This document shows positions 46,725 through 54,826 of a stretch of DNA of 64,000 nt, piece after piece. The stretch comes from CAIVAT01 sp037133475 (lineage in GTDB: Bacteria > Bacteroidota > Bacteroidia > Bacteroidales > FEN-979). Each line of letters begins with the position of its first letter. Position 1 is the first letter of the stretch. The translations under genes were made by a program, and so were the position numbers. The notes under the pieces were generated by a model. It was given only the letters and a program-made list of their open reading frames with translations, was not told the origin of the DNA and searched no databases. The stretch spans positions 27,798-91,797 of the forward strand of contig JBAXOB010000013.1 in the NCBI GenBank assembly GCA_037133475.1, read 5' to 3'.

Positions 46725-47557
46725 TTACGGAACAGAAAATTGCATTGATCTCAGGTGCTACAGACGGCATCGGTAAGGCAACAGCCAGGAAGTTGCTTGA
46801 GGCGGGGTGGGCAGTTGTGATCATTGGTCGCTCCTCCTTACGTTGTGACACGACCGTAAATGAATTGAAAGTGATGACCGGCAACGAAAAGATCAGTGCA
46901 ATTGTCGCTGATCTTTCATTACTGGGTGAAACCAGAAAAGCATGCCTGGAATTCCTGGAAAATAATAAACGACTGGATTTGCTTTGCCTGAATGCCAACG
47001 CCATTTCCAATGAACGGATTATTACCAGTGAAGGATTTGAAAAGAATTATGCACTAGGGTTCCTTTCGAGGGTTTTCATGACAAGGAAACTGCAGGATGT
47101 ACTTGAGAAAACAAAAGGCTCGCAGGTTCTTTCCGTTGTTGGATTGAACCGGGTCAGGCCTGATTTTGACGACCTCACCATGCAAAGGGGATTTTCAGGA
47201 TCAAAGGGATTAGGAAGATGGCAATGGTCGGTGGATCTATGGAGCCGTAAATTCAACAAGCTGAATTCGGTTCCCGTAAATCTTTATATGCCCGGGCTGG
47301 TTAAAACAAAGATACTTGCTAATGAGCCACAGCCTATGAGGGCTCTTGTAAAGGTCCTTAATTTGGTAATGGGGATTTCTGTTTATAAATCGGCAGAGAA
47401 TATTTTCACCGTAATGAACGACATTGCCTTTAATAATCGCAGGGGCGTGCTCTATTCCTATAAAAAGATCAAACATTTGCCAAAACTGGAGATGAAGCCG
47501 GATGACACGGAACGATTATGGGGTATCACAGAAACAATGGTTAATTCCTATCTATAA
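46721..47557 (+). CDS. Short-chain dehydrogenase family protein with altered active site
   Basis: 278 residues from the ATG at 46721, coupled to the preceding stop. The cofactor motif SGATDGIGKATA is normal, but where the catalytic YxxxK is expected the protein reads FSGSK (Phe for Tyr), after VVGLNRVRPD. The Ser at the usual SS position is shifted. It may be inactive as a reductase or use another acid. Relatives include retinol dehydrogenase/WWOX-like SDRs. With the cyclase-like gene it forms a two-gene unit opposite an HxlR regulator. Confidence 0.8.
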   Translation: MITEQKIALISGATDGIGKATARKLLEAGWAVVIIGRSSLRCDTTVNELKVMTGNEKISAIVADLSLLGETRKACLEFLENNKRLDLLCLNANAISNERIITSEGFEKNYALGFLSRVFMTRKLQDVLEKTKGSQVLSVVGLNRVRPDFDDLTMQRGFSGSKGLGRWQWSVDLWSRKFNKLNSVPVNLYMPGLVKTKILANEPQPMRALVKVLNLVMGISVYKSAENIFTVMNDIAFNNRRGVLYSYKKIKHLPKLEMKPDDTERLWGITETMVNSYL

Positions 47558-47741
47558 ATAAACCCCAAAAGGGAAGTTGACAACTTTCAATTGATATGCT
47601 TTTGACACCCTGCAATTGACATAGCACGCCACTCTGATGAAATATCCTTTCACCAGTTTTTAATTGATTTGCGAATGTGTTTGATTTAAGTGTGGGAATG
47701 ACGGGTCATATTGGGCATTAATTTCAATTTAACCAGGTGGG

Positions 47742-47963
47742 CCAGATACCTCCAGGGGAGAGGTGGATTTTGTCATCCAGAATAACGATCGTGTCATTCC
47801 GATTGAAGTAAAAGCAGAGGAAAACCTGAAAGCAAAAAGCCTGAAATCGTTTTTTGAAAAGTTCAATCCTGCCATGTCCGTCAGAACATCGATGCCAGAC
47901 TATCGAAAGGAAAGCTGGCTGGTCAATGTCCCATTATACGCGATTGATTCATTTCCTTTCTGA
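47742..47963 (+). pseudogene. Remnant of a DUF4143 (AAA) ATPase
   Basis: The frame reads DTSRGEVDFVIQ...VIPIEVKAEENLKAKSLKSF...RTSMPDYRKESWLVNVPLYAI, which is the C-terminal end of the AAA_14/DUF4143 ATPases common in Bacteroidota. The homology starts abruptly near 47742; upstream frames have stops and no Walker motifs. About 73 of some 380 expected residues remain, so this is a 5'-deleted relic. Confidence 0.8.
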
Positions 47964-48154
47964 ACGGGTATTTGGCTTTATTTCATTTTTTCTTCCCCGT
48001 TTGTACCCCGAACTCGTAACTACCTGATATAGAACACGAGTTACTGTCTGCACCGGCAACTTGGCTCTATATTGGGTAAATAAAACTATTTCCTGTTGAA
48101 ATTTCAGTTCCGGTGGCAGCGAAAGTGGCAGATGCCCCGGCAGCGATTGGTGAA

Positions 48155-48201
48155 AATAAACAAGGGAGGCCAGCCTTTTAAGCCGCCCTCCCCTGTTTAT
48201 T
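48155..48201 (-). terminator. Terminator after the NAD(P)-binding gene
   Basis: AATAAACAAGGGAGG and CCTCCCCTGTTTATT pair over 15 bp (one G-T pair). On the minus strand it is followed by a T-rich stretch and lies 38 bp past the stop at 48239. It may work for either strand. Confidence 0.7.
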
Positions 48202-48238
48202 GGCAAACCTGTGTTAAAACAAGCAGATCCTGACCTTG

Positions 48239-49090
48239 TTACTTGTTGGATAAAGTTATCGAGATCACTGTTTTGAGGGAGGTCGTTGGCCTTCCGATCA
48301 GTTTCGAAAGCAGATGACCGTCGTCGAATAGATCGCCCTTTTCGGTCGAAACATGGAATCCTGCATACAACTGTGCCACGAACCCGGGCAGTCCTGCGGC
48401 GACAAGGGCCGTTTCATAATCGGCAGCCGGGAGGTTCTTATACGCAACGGGTTTGCCGGAAACTTCCGAAAGAACTGCTGCAATATCGTTCATGGTGTAG
48501 GTTTCATCACCGGCAAGTTCGTAAACCTTGCCGGAATGGCCTTCACCCGTCAAAACAGCCACATCGGCTTCGGCATAATCGACACGGGCTGCTGAAGAAA
48601 TTTTACCTTCGCCCGCGGCGCCCATCAGGACGCCATGTTTAACGACCTCGGCAAGCATGCCCAGGTTGTTCTCCGTATACCAGCCATGGCGCATGATGAC
48701 GAAGGGTACCCCCGATTCGGACAGCGCCTTTTCCGTGGCCACGTGCTCAGCGGCCAAACCCAGGGTTGAGGTATCGGCCCGGAGAAGGCTGGTATAGACG
48801 ATCTGCCCCACTCCTGCCTGCTTGGCTGCCTCAATCACATGGATATGTTGCGCAGCCCGCTTGCCGATCTCGTTGGCCGAAATCAGCAGCAACTTATCTA
48901 TTCCCTGCAGCGCTCCTGCCAGGGTGCCAGGCTGGTCGTAATCAAACTGGCGTGCCTCCACTCCGAGCCCGGCAGCTTTTTCCGGTGTGCGGACCAGTGC
49001 AACGATATTGTCCGCAGCAATTTTTTCTTTTAATTTTTCAATGACGATGCGACCAAGCTGGCCCGTCGCTCCTGTTACTCCGATTTTCAT
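48239..49090 (-). CDS. NmrA/QorB-like NAD(P)H-binding quinone oxidoreductase
   Basis: A 283-residue atypical SDR. VTGATGQLGRIVIEKL at the N-terminus is the NAD(P)-binding glycine motif, and VYTSLLRADTSTLGLAAEHVATEKAL, FVIMRHGWYTENN and YELAGDETYTMNDIA match QorB-type quinone reductases. It probably reduces quinones or senses cofactor state. Divergent from the HxlR gene at 49264 across a shared control region; this arrangement, QorB plus HxlR, is common and fits a quinone or thiol stress response. Confidence 0.9.
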   Translation of the reverse strand: MKIGVTGATGQLGRIVIEKLKEKIAADNIVALVRTPEKAAGLGVEARQFDYDQPGTLAGALQGIDKLLLISANEIGKRAAQHIHVIEAAKQAGVGQIVYTSLLRADTSTLGLAAEHVATEKALSESGVPFVIMRHGWYTENNLGMLAEVVKHGVLMGAAGEGKISSAARVDYAEADVAVLTGEGHSGKVYELAGDETYTMNDIAAVLSEVSGKPVAYKNLPAADYETALVAAGLPGFVAQLYAGFHVSTEKGDLFDDGHLLSKLIGRPTTSLKTVISITLSNK

Positions 49091-49136
49091 GTTTTAATCC
49101 TTTTTAAAAAAAGTGTGACAATTATGGTTAAATATT

Positions 49137-49166
49137 TACTTACAAAAAGTATTTAACTTACTTTTG
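49137..49166 (+). promoter_or_regulatory. HxlR operator and -7 box
   Basis: TACTT-ACAAA-AAGTA (49137-49151) is a perfect 5-bp-arm palindrome, embedded in a larger imperfect TTAAATA...TATTTAA symmetry. It ends 7 bp before TACTTTTG (49159-49166), the -7 box of the HxlR gene, so binding would block the promoter. Confidence 0.5.
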
Positions 49167-49263
49167 GAGAGTCAAAAATACAACCAACCAGATTGCAAAA
49201 CAAGAAGGCACGAAAAGGTGCCCTGGTTACCCGGAGGTTACAAACGCTCATTATCAACAGCAT

Positions 49264-49683
49264 ATGATAGAAAAAAAATTTGAAAAATATGGAGTTGCAG
49301 AAGATTGCCCGATCAGGAATGTCGTTGATCGCATCGGCGACAAGTGGTCGGCACTGATCCTTTTGCTTCTGGCGGAGGGAGAGGTCATGCGGTTTAACGA
49401 GATTCACAAATGGATTGGCACCATTTCGCAAAAGATGCTTACGGTGACATTGAAGACGTTGGAAGCAGATGGACTGGTGCTTCGGACTGCCTATCCGCAG
49501 ATCCCTCCAAGGGTTGAATACAGGTTAACCAGTAGGGGAACAAGCCTGATCCCCCACCTGCGTGGCCTTGTGGGCTGGGCGGCAGAAAACCTGCAGGATA
49601 TAAGGGAATCGAGACGGTCATTTACCGGAGGGCTTGATGGGATGGCAGGCGTTCCGGGCGGGCGGGTAATTTCTGGGATATGA
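49264..49683 (+). CDS. HxlR family transcriptional regulator
   Basis: A 139-residue winged-helix protein: CPIRNVVDRIGDKWSALIL, RFNEIHKWIGTISQKMLTVTLKTLEADGLV and IPPRVEYRLTSRG. The N-terminal Cys of the motif is again present. It differs from the regulator at 45849 in the recognition helix (ISQKMLTVTL vs ISKQMLTSQL). It likely controls the divergent QorB-like gene and itself. Confidence 0.93.
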   Translation: MIEKKFEKYGVAEDCPIRNVVDRIGDKWSALILLLLAEGEVMRFNEIHKWIGTISQKMLTVTLKTLEADGLVLRTAYPQIPPRVEYRLTSRGTSLIPHLRGLVGWAAENLQDIRESRRSFTGGLDGMAGVPGGRVISGI

Positions 49684-49792
49684 AAGCCTTATTCGGATTT
49701 TAATATGAAACGGCCGAACCTGTTTCTGACAGGGCCTTTTCTGCAGTCTAATCAAAATTGTTCTGAAAAACATGGTTTCAAACAGGCTCCGA

Positions 49793-49838
49793 AAGTAAAA
49801 ACGAAAGGGGCTGCCCCATTTCTGGTACAACCCCTTTC
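49793..49838 (-). terminator. Terminator of the 49.9-51.7 kb gene group
   Basis: GAAAGGGG and CCCCTTTC form an 8-bp stem; on the minus strand it is followed by GTTTTTAC. It comes 27 bp after the stop at 49865. Confidence 0.65.
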
Positions 49839-49864
49839 TCAACCCTTGAAAAATTGAATATCCG

Positions 49865-50041
49865 TTATAAACGTTGGCGGCATTTCTCCTCGTCAAGGAA
49901 GTTCTTTTTTGCCGCGGTTTGAAGGTTCTCAAAGTCCTTCCGGTTGCCGGTCTTGTGGATCACCATCTCCTGCTTGAGGTTGATGATCTCCACATTGACC
50001 TGTGCCAGTGTAATTCCGGATATGGTTTGTTTTGACTCCAT
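49865..50041 (-). CDS. Small hypothetical protein (58 residues)
   Basis: From the ATG at 50041: MESKQTISGITLAQVNVEI, with a Lys-rich, soluble, probably helical remainder. No family recognised. Its reality is supported by position: 90 bp after the 187-residue gene in the same direction and 27 bp before a terminator. Confidence 0.45.
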   Translation of the reverse strand: MESKQTISGITLAQVNVEIINLKQEMVIHKTGNRKDFENLQTAAKKNFLDEEKCRQRL

Positions 50042-50130
50042 GGCCGGTTTCAATTGCAATTTATTGAATATGTTACAGATGGTCGAAGATGAAAAGCAGG
50101 TTGCCGGAGCCGGCATCCGGCAACCATGTT

Positions 50131-50694
50131 TCAGAGAGTTACCTGCAGGCTGCCTGCATGGTTGGGTACATCAAAAGCCTCGGCGGTTACCGTCAATCCC
50201 TTGATGCCGGTGATCGTCTTGTCGGCGGTGAATACCCAGCAGTCGGCCGACAGGTCTTCGGTGCAGGGGCCCTGCTCGATATCGCCCCCGGAGGCATCTT
50301 TAATTCTGACATGAACCCCTGTCACCATGAAATCGCCTGCGACGACAACACGGATGGTATCACCGGTATTACCGGTATAGCCCGAGGTAATGATTTGTTT
50401 TATCTCAGGCGGGCAGAGGTAGTTGGTTACAGCTATTACGTAAGGAGATTTCATCCCCGAAGCCATCGCAGTATACGATGCAAGTGTTGCCGGATCCTGG
50501 AGGGCCTCCTTCGCCCAGCGGCTTGCAATCTTAAATTTATGCCGCACCTGCAACTGCGATTCGGATGCTGATTTGAGACTCTTTTTTTGCGGTTTTGATA
50601 TGATGCTCATATCACCGCGGTTACGGAAAACCAGCTGATTGCCGAATTTCCCGCTGTAGGTCCTGGTGAGGACATTGTCTTTTGTGTTTGACAT
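50131..50694 (-). CDS. Hypothetical protein with SGKFGNQLVFRNR motif
   Basis: 187 residues from the ATG at 50694 (MSNTKDNVLTRTYSGKFG); a longer in-frame extension to 50925 crosses a probable promoter and the next gene. The opening SGKFGNQLVFRNRGDMSIISKP recalls a Bacteroidota group of short proteins with a glycine-basic start (similar in feel to DUF6266), whose role is unknown. The C-terminal half looks like a beta sandwich (TGDTIRVVVAGDFMVTGVHVRIKD). No signal peptide. Possibly structural. Confidence 0.6.
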   Translation of the reverse strand: MSNTKDNVLTRTYSGKFGNQLVFRNRGDMSIISKPQKKSLKSASESQLQVRHKFKIASRWAKEALQDPATLASYTAMASGMKSPYVIAVTNYLCPPEIKQIITSGYTGNTGDTIRVVVAGDFMVTGVHVRIKDASGGDIEQGPCTEDLSADCWVFTADKTITGIKGLTVTAEAFDVPNHAGSLQVTL

Positions 50695-50773
50695 GATTTT
50701 AAAGATTAACAGGTTTTTAAATACGGCCGCTGTCGCAGCCTGGTGAACTTTGTTTGCACAAACAATATCGTCG

Positions 50774-50825
50774 CAAATATACAATGTCCCGAAGGCCTCC
50801 GGTAGTGTAAAATGGTGTATACACC
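50774..50825 (-). promoter_or_regulatory. -7 box and palindromic operator of the SGKFG gene
   Basis: CAAATATA at 50774-50781 (TATATTTG on minus) is the -7 box. GGTGTATACACC at 50814-50825 is a perfect 12-bp palindrome, extending to 18 bp with one mismatch each side. Its centre is about 40 bp upstream of the -7 box. Confidence 0.5.
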
Positions 50826-50842
50826 TTTTGTAAATAAATGAT

Positions 50843-51682
50843 TTACAGGAATTTTGCACGCTGTCTTTCGAGAAATCCTGTGATATATTTCTCCCAAATG
50901 TGCACTTCAGCCAGTAATTCTTCAAGTGTTTCAGGGGATGGGTCGTCGAAGTGGTTCCGGAGGCTGTGAGGACTCAGGTTTTCCTGTCGCGAAGTGGAGC
51001 AGCCGGCCGCGATGCTTCTGCACAACTCTGAAATATTGGGGTTCTCGAAAATGTTCCGGTCGCAAAGCAGGCGCAGCATGGCGCAAAAAAAGGAGACTGT
51101 GCACGAAAGCCTGAACTTCCGGTTGGGCATTCCGGAAAAGAGCCCTTTCGACAAAACCATGATGCCGAGGCTGGCCCCGGTAAGGCTGTTGAGCCATTCT
51201 TCCAGTTTCTTCAGCACCAGGTAATAGATCCATGCATGCCTGCGGGTGAGACCGACTGCCTCTTCCATGGTTACCCTGTCCTGGGTCTGTTCACCCTCAA
51301 GGCGGCAATTAACCATCTTCATCACCCAGGTGGCCCGGTTCTGCCGGTTTTCGTCGTGCAGGGGGAACTTCATCACCACCACGGCATGTATGATTTTGCG
51401 GAGCCTGCGCTGCAGCAGGCCGAAAAAGGCCTCCGTGTCGCCCGCCGAGACCTGTCCAAGGTTTTCGCGGAGCATATCCATGGTTTGTGCCCGGAGATGC
51501 TCCATCAGGTGAAGAAAAGAGGAGGAGGTGTTACAGCCGTTTACCGATAAGATGACAAGGTTCCCGGAGACAGCGGGATTTTTATTATCCGCCCGTCTGC
51601 ATTCAATCCTGATCCTGGAGGCCTCTTCGAGATCGCCGAGCAGGTAATCGACCAGGTAGGGAAAGGAGGCAGTTGAGTGCAT
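50843..51682 (-). CDS. Hypothetical protein, possibly RteC-like
   Basis: 279 residues, soluble. The C-terminal half (FRLSCTVSFFCAMLRLLCDRNIFEN, ELCRSIAAGCSTSRQENLSPHSLRNHF) resembles the helical tail of RteC-type and related proteins common in Bacteroidota mobile elements, which bind DNA; the N-terminal half is not recognised. Its start is the ATG at 51682. It is on the same strand as the next two genes, but a new promoter lies between. Function unknown; a regulator is the best guess. Confidence 0.55.
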   Translation of the reverse strand: MHSTASFPYLVDYLLGDLEEASRIRIECRRADNKNPAVSGNLVILSVNGCNTSSSFLHLMEHLRAQTMDMLRENLGQVSAGDTEAFFGLLQRRLRKIIHAVVVMKFPLHDENRQNRATWVMKMVNCRLEGEQTQDRVTMEEAVGLTRRHAWIYYLVLKKLEEWLNSLTGASLGIMVLSKGLFSGMPNRKFRLSCTVSFFCAMLRLLCDRNIFENPNISELCRSIAAGCSTSRQENLSPHSLRNHFDDPSPETLEELLAEVHIWEKYITGFLERQRAKFL

Positions 51683-52404
51683 GGCTGCGGGGGTATTTTC
51701 GTTCTCATACCCTGTTTATAGCAAAACTTATACCAAACTGCTATTTTCTCAGATAAAAATGGGGTGATTGTTACAAAAAAAACAATCCTGAATATCATTC
51801 AATCAGAATGTTGTGCGGCCACCTCCATCAAACATCTGCATGCGGCAGATCAACAGTTTGGTACCGGTTTCGGTTCGCGGCTGTTCATTTTCATTAAGGT
51901 TCTCTAACCCGTGTTTCACATTCTCCAGGGGGTGTTTAACATTTTCCAACCTATGTTTCACATTCTCCAAGGGGTGTTTAACATTTTCCAACCTCTCTTC
52001 AACCTTTTATTAACAGTTACGGCTTATAGCGTTCACTAAGCGTTAACTAAGCATTAAAGTCGGTGGCTTAAAGGGCCCCCTCTCCCATCAGGATGGCTAT
52101 GCAGGGGATTGCAGAAACGGGAGGAGTTGCATTGATATGCTCAAATTATCGTTCGATGCAACATCACCGATGTAGAGAAAAAGATCACTTTATAACCTTG
52201 CGGTTCTGGGAATTGATCCGTCGTTCAAGCTAAAGTTGCCAAAACTGATCCTTTAAATTCCCGTTGATAGTAAAAACCCGTATGGATCAGATAGTTAAAA
52301 AAGTCATGGACCTTTTTCACTGGATTGTTAAAAAACACTGACATTATAATATATGCTGGGCCAACGGAATAAACCAATACCTTTACCTTGCCTGACTTCA
52401 CCAA
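51683..52404. other. Gene-poor region with tandem repeat
   Basis: 720 bp with no recognised gene. It contains the 21-bp tandem repeat described separately. A minus-strand frame around 52225-52455 overlaps the start of the methyltransferase and has no family match. Confidence 0.5.
51911..51994. repeat. Four tandem 21-bp units (42-bp period)
   Basis: Units at 51911, 51932, 51953 and 51974. Units 1 and 3 (TGTTTCACATTCTCCA core) and units 2 and 4 (TGTTTAACATTTTCCA core) alternate. On the minus strand they lie in a frame encoding the heptad LENVKHx four times, the centre of a 62-codon frame (51803-51991) that starts with TTG. The frame could form a short coiled coil, but its expression is unproven. 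Confidence 0.9.
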
Positions 52405-53031
52405 ATGAAATATATAATCCTGGCCATAATATGGATTTGCTATTGCACGATTCATAGTGCAATGATAACGCCGAAAATCACCAATTTTCTAAAAAAGAAG
52501 CTTGGAGACTTATTTAAGTACTACCGGTTATTCTATAACATCGTTGCCCTGGTTTTACTGATACCGGTCGTTTTGTACACTTATTCGATACGGCAAACAC
52601 CATTCTTTACATGGGAAGGCTATCTCCTTCCGGTTCGATTCCTACTGCTGGGAGCAGGATTGTTTTTATTCTACACCGGTGCCCGGCAATATGATATGTC
52701 AACTTTCTTAGGGTTGAAACAGATTAAGGAATCAGTAACCCACAACCTCATTAACACGACCGGACAACTCAATTCAAGCGGGATATTGGGTTTTGTAAGG
52801 CATCCTTTTTATGCAGCCACTTTCCCAATAATCTGGGCAACCAACCTGGATGTTACTTTTTTAATAGTTAACTGTATTCTGAGCATCTATGTAATCATTG
52901 GTACCCTTCTCGAAGAACAAAAACTTATTCTGGAGTTCGGAGATGAATACCGGGCCTACCAGGAAAGAGTTTCGATGCTTTTTCCCATGAAATGGATTCT
53001 TGATAAATTGAATTCCTGGAAAGATCACTGA
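52405..53031 (+). CDS. Isoprenylcysteine/phospholipid methyltransferase-like membrane protein
   Basis: A 208-residue integral membrane protein with five hydrophobic segments. LGFVRHPFYAATFP is the SAM-binding motif of the PEMT/ICMT superfamily, and LLEEQKLILEFGDEYRAYQERV its second conserved part; the N-terminus resembles NnrU. It probably methylates a lipid or small hydrophobic thiol or amine; the substrate is unknown. Near the redox gene region but with no clear link. Confidence 0.8.
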   Translation: MKYIILAIIWICYCTIHSAMITPKITNFLKKKLGDLFKYYRLFYNIVALVLLIPVVLYTYSIRQTPFFTWEGYLLPVRFLLLGAGLFLFYTGARQYDMSTFLGLKQIKESVTHNLINTTGQLNSSGILGFVRHPFYAATFPIIWATNLDVTFLIVNCILSIYVIIGTLLEEQKLILEFGDEYRAYQERVSMLFPMKWILDKLNSWKDH

Positions 53032-53166
53032 AACCCTCCCCTATCCATTATTCAACTGTTCTCAGTTGCATCATCCTGGATTCTCCCGCTGAGCTTTTTT
53101 CATAACGACTTCCAATTCGGAAATCTGCAGTGGTATTTGGAAAGAAAAATAATATTATGGCTCTTT

Positions 53167-53184
53167 TTAACAAATATTTGTTAA
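53167..53184. promoter_or_regulatory. 18-bp perfect palindrome before the multihaem cytochrome
   Basis: TTAACAAATATTTGTTAA is its own reverse complement and lies 37 bp before the ATG at 53222. Its length and symmetry suit a Crp/Fnr-size dimeric regulator rather than a terminator, as no gene ends just before it. Confidence 0.5.
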
Positions 53185-53221
53185 TTTTATAACAATTAAA
53201 CAGTCATTAAATTCAGGCATT

Positions 53222-54709
53222 ATGAAAAAATTATCAGCCTTGTTCATCGTGGGTATTATCCTTCCCATGATGCTTGTTTCTTTCACACCAGAGAAACCTT
53301 CGAAACCAGAGACGGCTCAATACATCGTGATTGCCTGGAATGACCTCGGCATGCATTGCGCAAACCTGGATTTTACCAACATGTGCATTCTACCTCCTTA
53401 CAACAACCAGAAAGTTCACATCATCCAGCAAGGCAGTTCAACCGCATTGCCAATCGTAATGCCCCATTCGAGCGGAATGTATGTCACATATGAAATTCCC
53501 GGTAATACATATTCCGTAGGTAAAACCAATTTCTGGACCTATGCCCAGCATTTATTCGGGGTCACCCTCGCACCGAATGTTGGTCTTGCAGGCTTTGGGT
53601 TAACCGGTACCATGCTGAATGCTGACACCATCAATTACCATTACGCCACAGGCATTCCCATTACTGCCTATCCTGACGCTGCACTCACAACTTCTACCCC
53701 TTACCAGCTTACTCTGATAAAAGCTTTTACTTCAGGCGGCACCCAGATTGGTTCAACACAAAGCGTGATCCCTATTTCACATGAGATCAATTGTGTAAGT
53801 TCGGGCTGTCATGCCAGCGAAATGGCAATTTTACAGGCACATGAGCAGGTTTCCGGTTTCAATATCGCCAATAAACCGATTCTGTGCGCCAACTGTCACT
53901 CAGACAATGCTCTTGGAATGCCCGGAACATCCGGGACACCTCCTTTTTCACAGGCGATTCATCAGAAACATGGTGGTTTTATAAATACCGGAACCATCGC
54001 TGACTGTTACAAATGCCATCCCGGGCCAAACACCCAGTGCTGGAGGGACACCATGCACAGTTCAGGCGGGGTTGTGAACAAATGCCAGGATTGCCATGGC
54101 AGCGTTTCCAATGTTGGAAATACTATTGAAAATGGCCGGAACCCCTGGCTGCAGGAACCATCCTGTGGTGCAACGAACTGCCATGGCCCGAATTATGCAG
54201 AAGAGCCTGGCTTACTGTTCCGTCAATCAAAAGGGCACGGTGGCCTTTTTTGCAGTACGTGTCACAGTTCACCCCATGCCATTTTACCATCTTCAAGGCC
54301 TGAGGACAATGTCCAGAACATCGCCCTACAGGGCTTCTCAGGAACACTTAAAACATGCACTGTTTGTCATGGTTATACTCCTGCCGGCCCGGGCCCCCAT
54401 GGTTACAATCCTTTGGGAATTAAACCCATAAATGGGAATATCCCGGCAAAAAACCAGCTGCTTCAAAACTATCCGAATCCGAGTACTTTTATGACCAACA
54501 TCCCTTTTCACATCAGTAAGGCGGGAAAGGTTAAAATTGAAATCCTGGATTTGAATGGCAAACATGTTACTACGCTAATCAACAACAATTTACAACCCGG
54601 TGAGTACAAGGAAGAATTTTATACCAGCAAGGTAACTTCCGGAACATACATCTGTGCCATGAATGTTGATGGTAAAACTGAGTTCATGAAAATTGTTGTA
54701 ATGAAATAA
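53222..54709 (+). CDS. Multihaem c-type cytochrome with T9SS sorting domain
   Basis: 495 residues with a signal peptide. Haem motifs, in order: CVSSGCH (CX4CH), CANCH, CYKCH, CQDCH, CGATNCH (CX4CH), CSTCH and CTVCH, seven in all, five standard and two spaced. The last 80 residues (LLQNYPNPSTF...KIVVMK) are a T9SS type A domain, so this electron carrier should be secreted to the cell surface. It is a candidate for extracellular electron transfer or for reduction of an external oxidant. A terminator follows. Confidence 0.9.
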   Translation: MKKLSALFIVGIILPMMLVSFTPEKPSKPETAQYIVIAWNDLGMHCANLDFTNMCILPPYNNQKVHIIQQGSSTALPIVMPHSSGMYVTYEIPGNTYSVGKTNFWTYAQHLFGVTLAPNVGLAGFGLTGTMLNADTINYHYATGIPITAYPDAALTTSTPYQLTLIKAFTSGGTQIGSTQSVIPISHEINCVSSGCHASEMAILQAHEQVSGFNIANKPILCANCHSDNALGMPGTSGTPPFSQAIHQKHGGFINTGTIADCYKCHPGPNTQCWRDTMHSSGGVVNKCQDCHGSVSNVGNTIENGRNPWLQEPSCGATNCHGPNYAEEPGLLFRQSKGHGGLFCSTCHSSPHAILPSSRPEDNVQNIALQGFSGTLKTCTVCHGYTPAGPGPHGYNPLGIKPINGNIPAKNQLLQNYPNPSTFMTNIPFHISKAGKVKIEILDLNGKHVTTLINNNLQPGEYKEEFYTSKVTSGTYICAMNVDGKTEFMKIVVMK

Positions 54710-54732
54710 TTGCGCTGCAGAAGGAGATAATA

Positions 54733-54762
54733 GAGTGCGGGACATTCCTGCACTCTTTTTTT
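54733..54762 (+). terminator. Terminator of the multihaem cytochrome
   Basis: GAGTGCGGGA and TCCTGCACTC form a 10-bp stem with a 3-nt loop, followed by seven T. Confidence 0.88.
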
Positions 54763-54797
54763 GAATCGTTTAAATATCACCAATTGATTTTTATTAT

Positions 54798-54805
54798 TAT
54801 CTTTG
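54798..54805 (+). promoter_or_regulatory. -7 box of the thioredoxin-ArsF-like pair
   Basis: TATCTTTG matches TAnnTTTG, 21 bp before the ATG at 54827. Confidence 0.6.
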
Positions 54806-54826
54806 CTGCCACAAAAATGATTTATT

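Noticed and set aside
50695..50925. N-terminal extension of the SGKFG protein
   Set aside because: The extra 77 residues cover a -7 box, a palindrome and the 3' end of the next gene; composition is not protein-like.
51911..51994. CRISPR array
   Set aside because: Units are contiguous without spacers and have two alternating versions; it is a plain tandem repeat.
52225..52455. 76-codon minus-strand frame before the methyltransferase
   Set aside because: It overlaps the methyltransferase start and has no recognisable domain.
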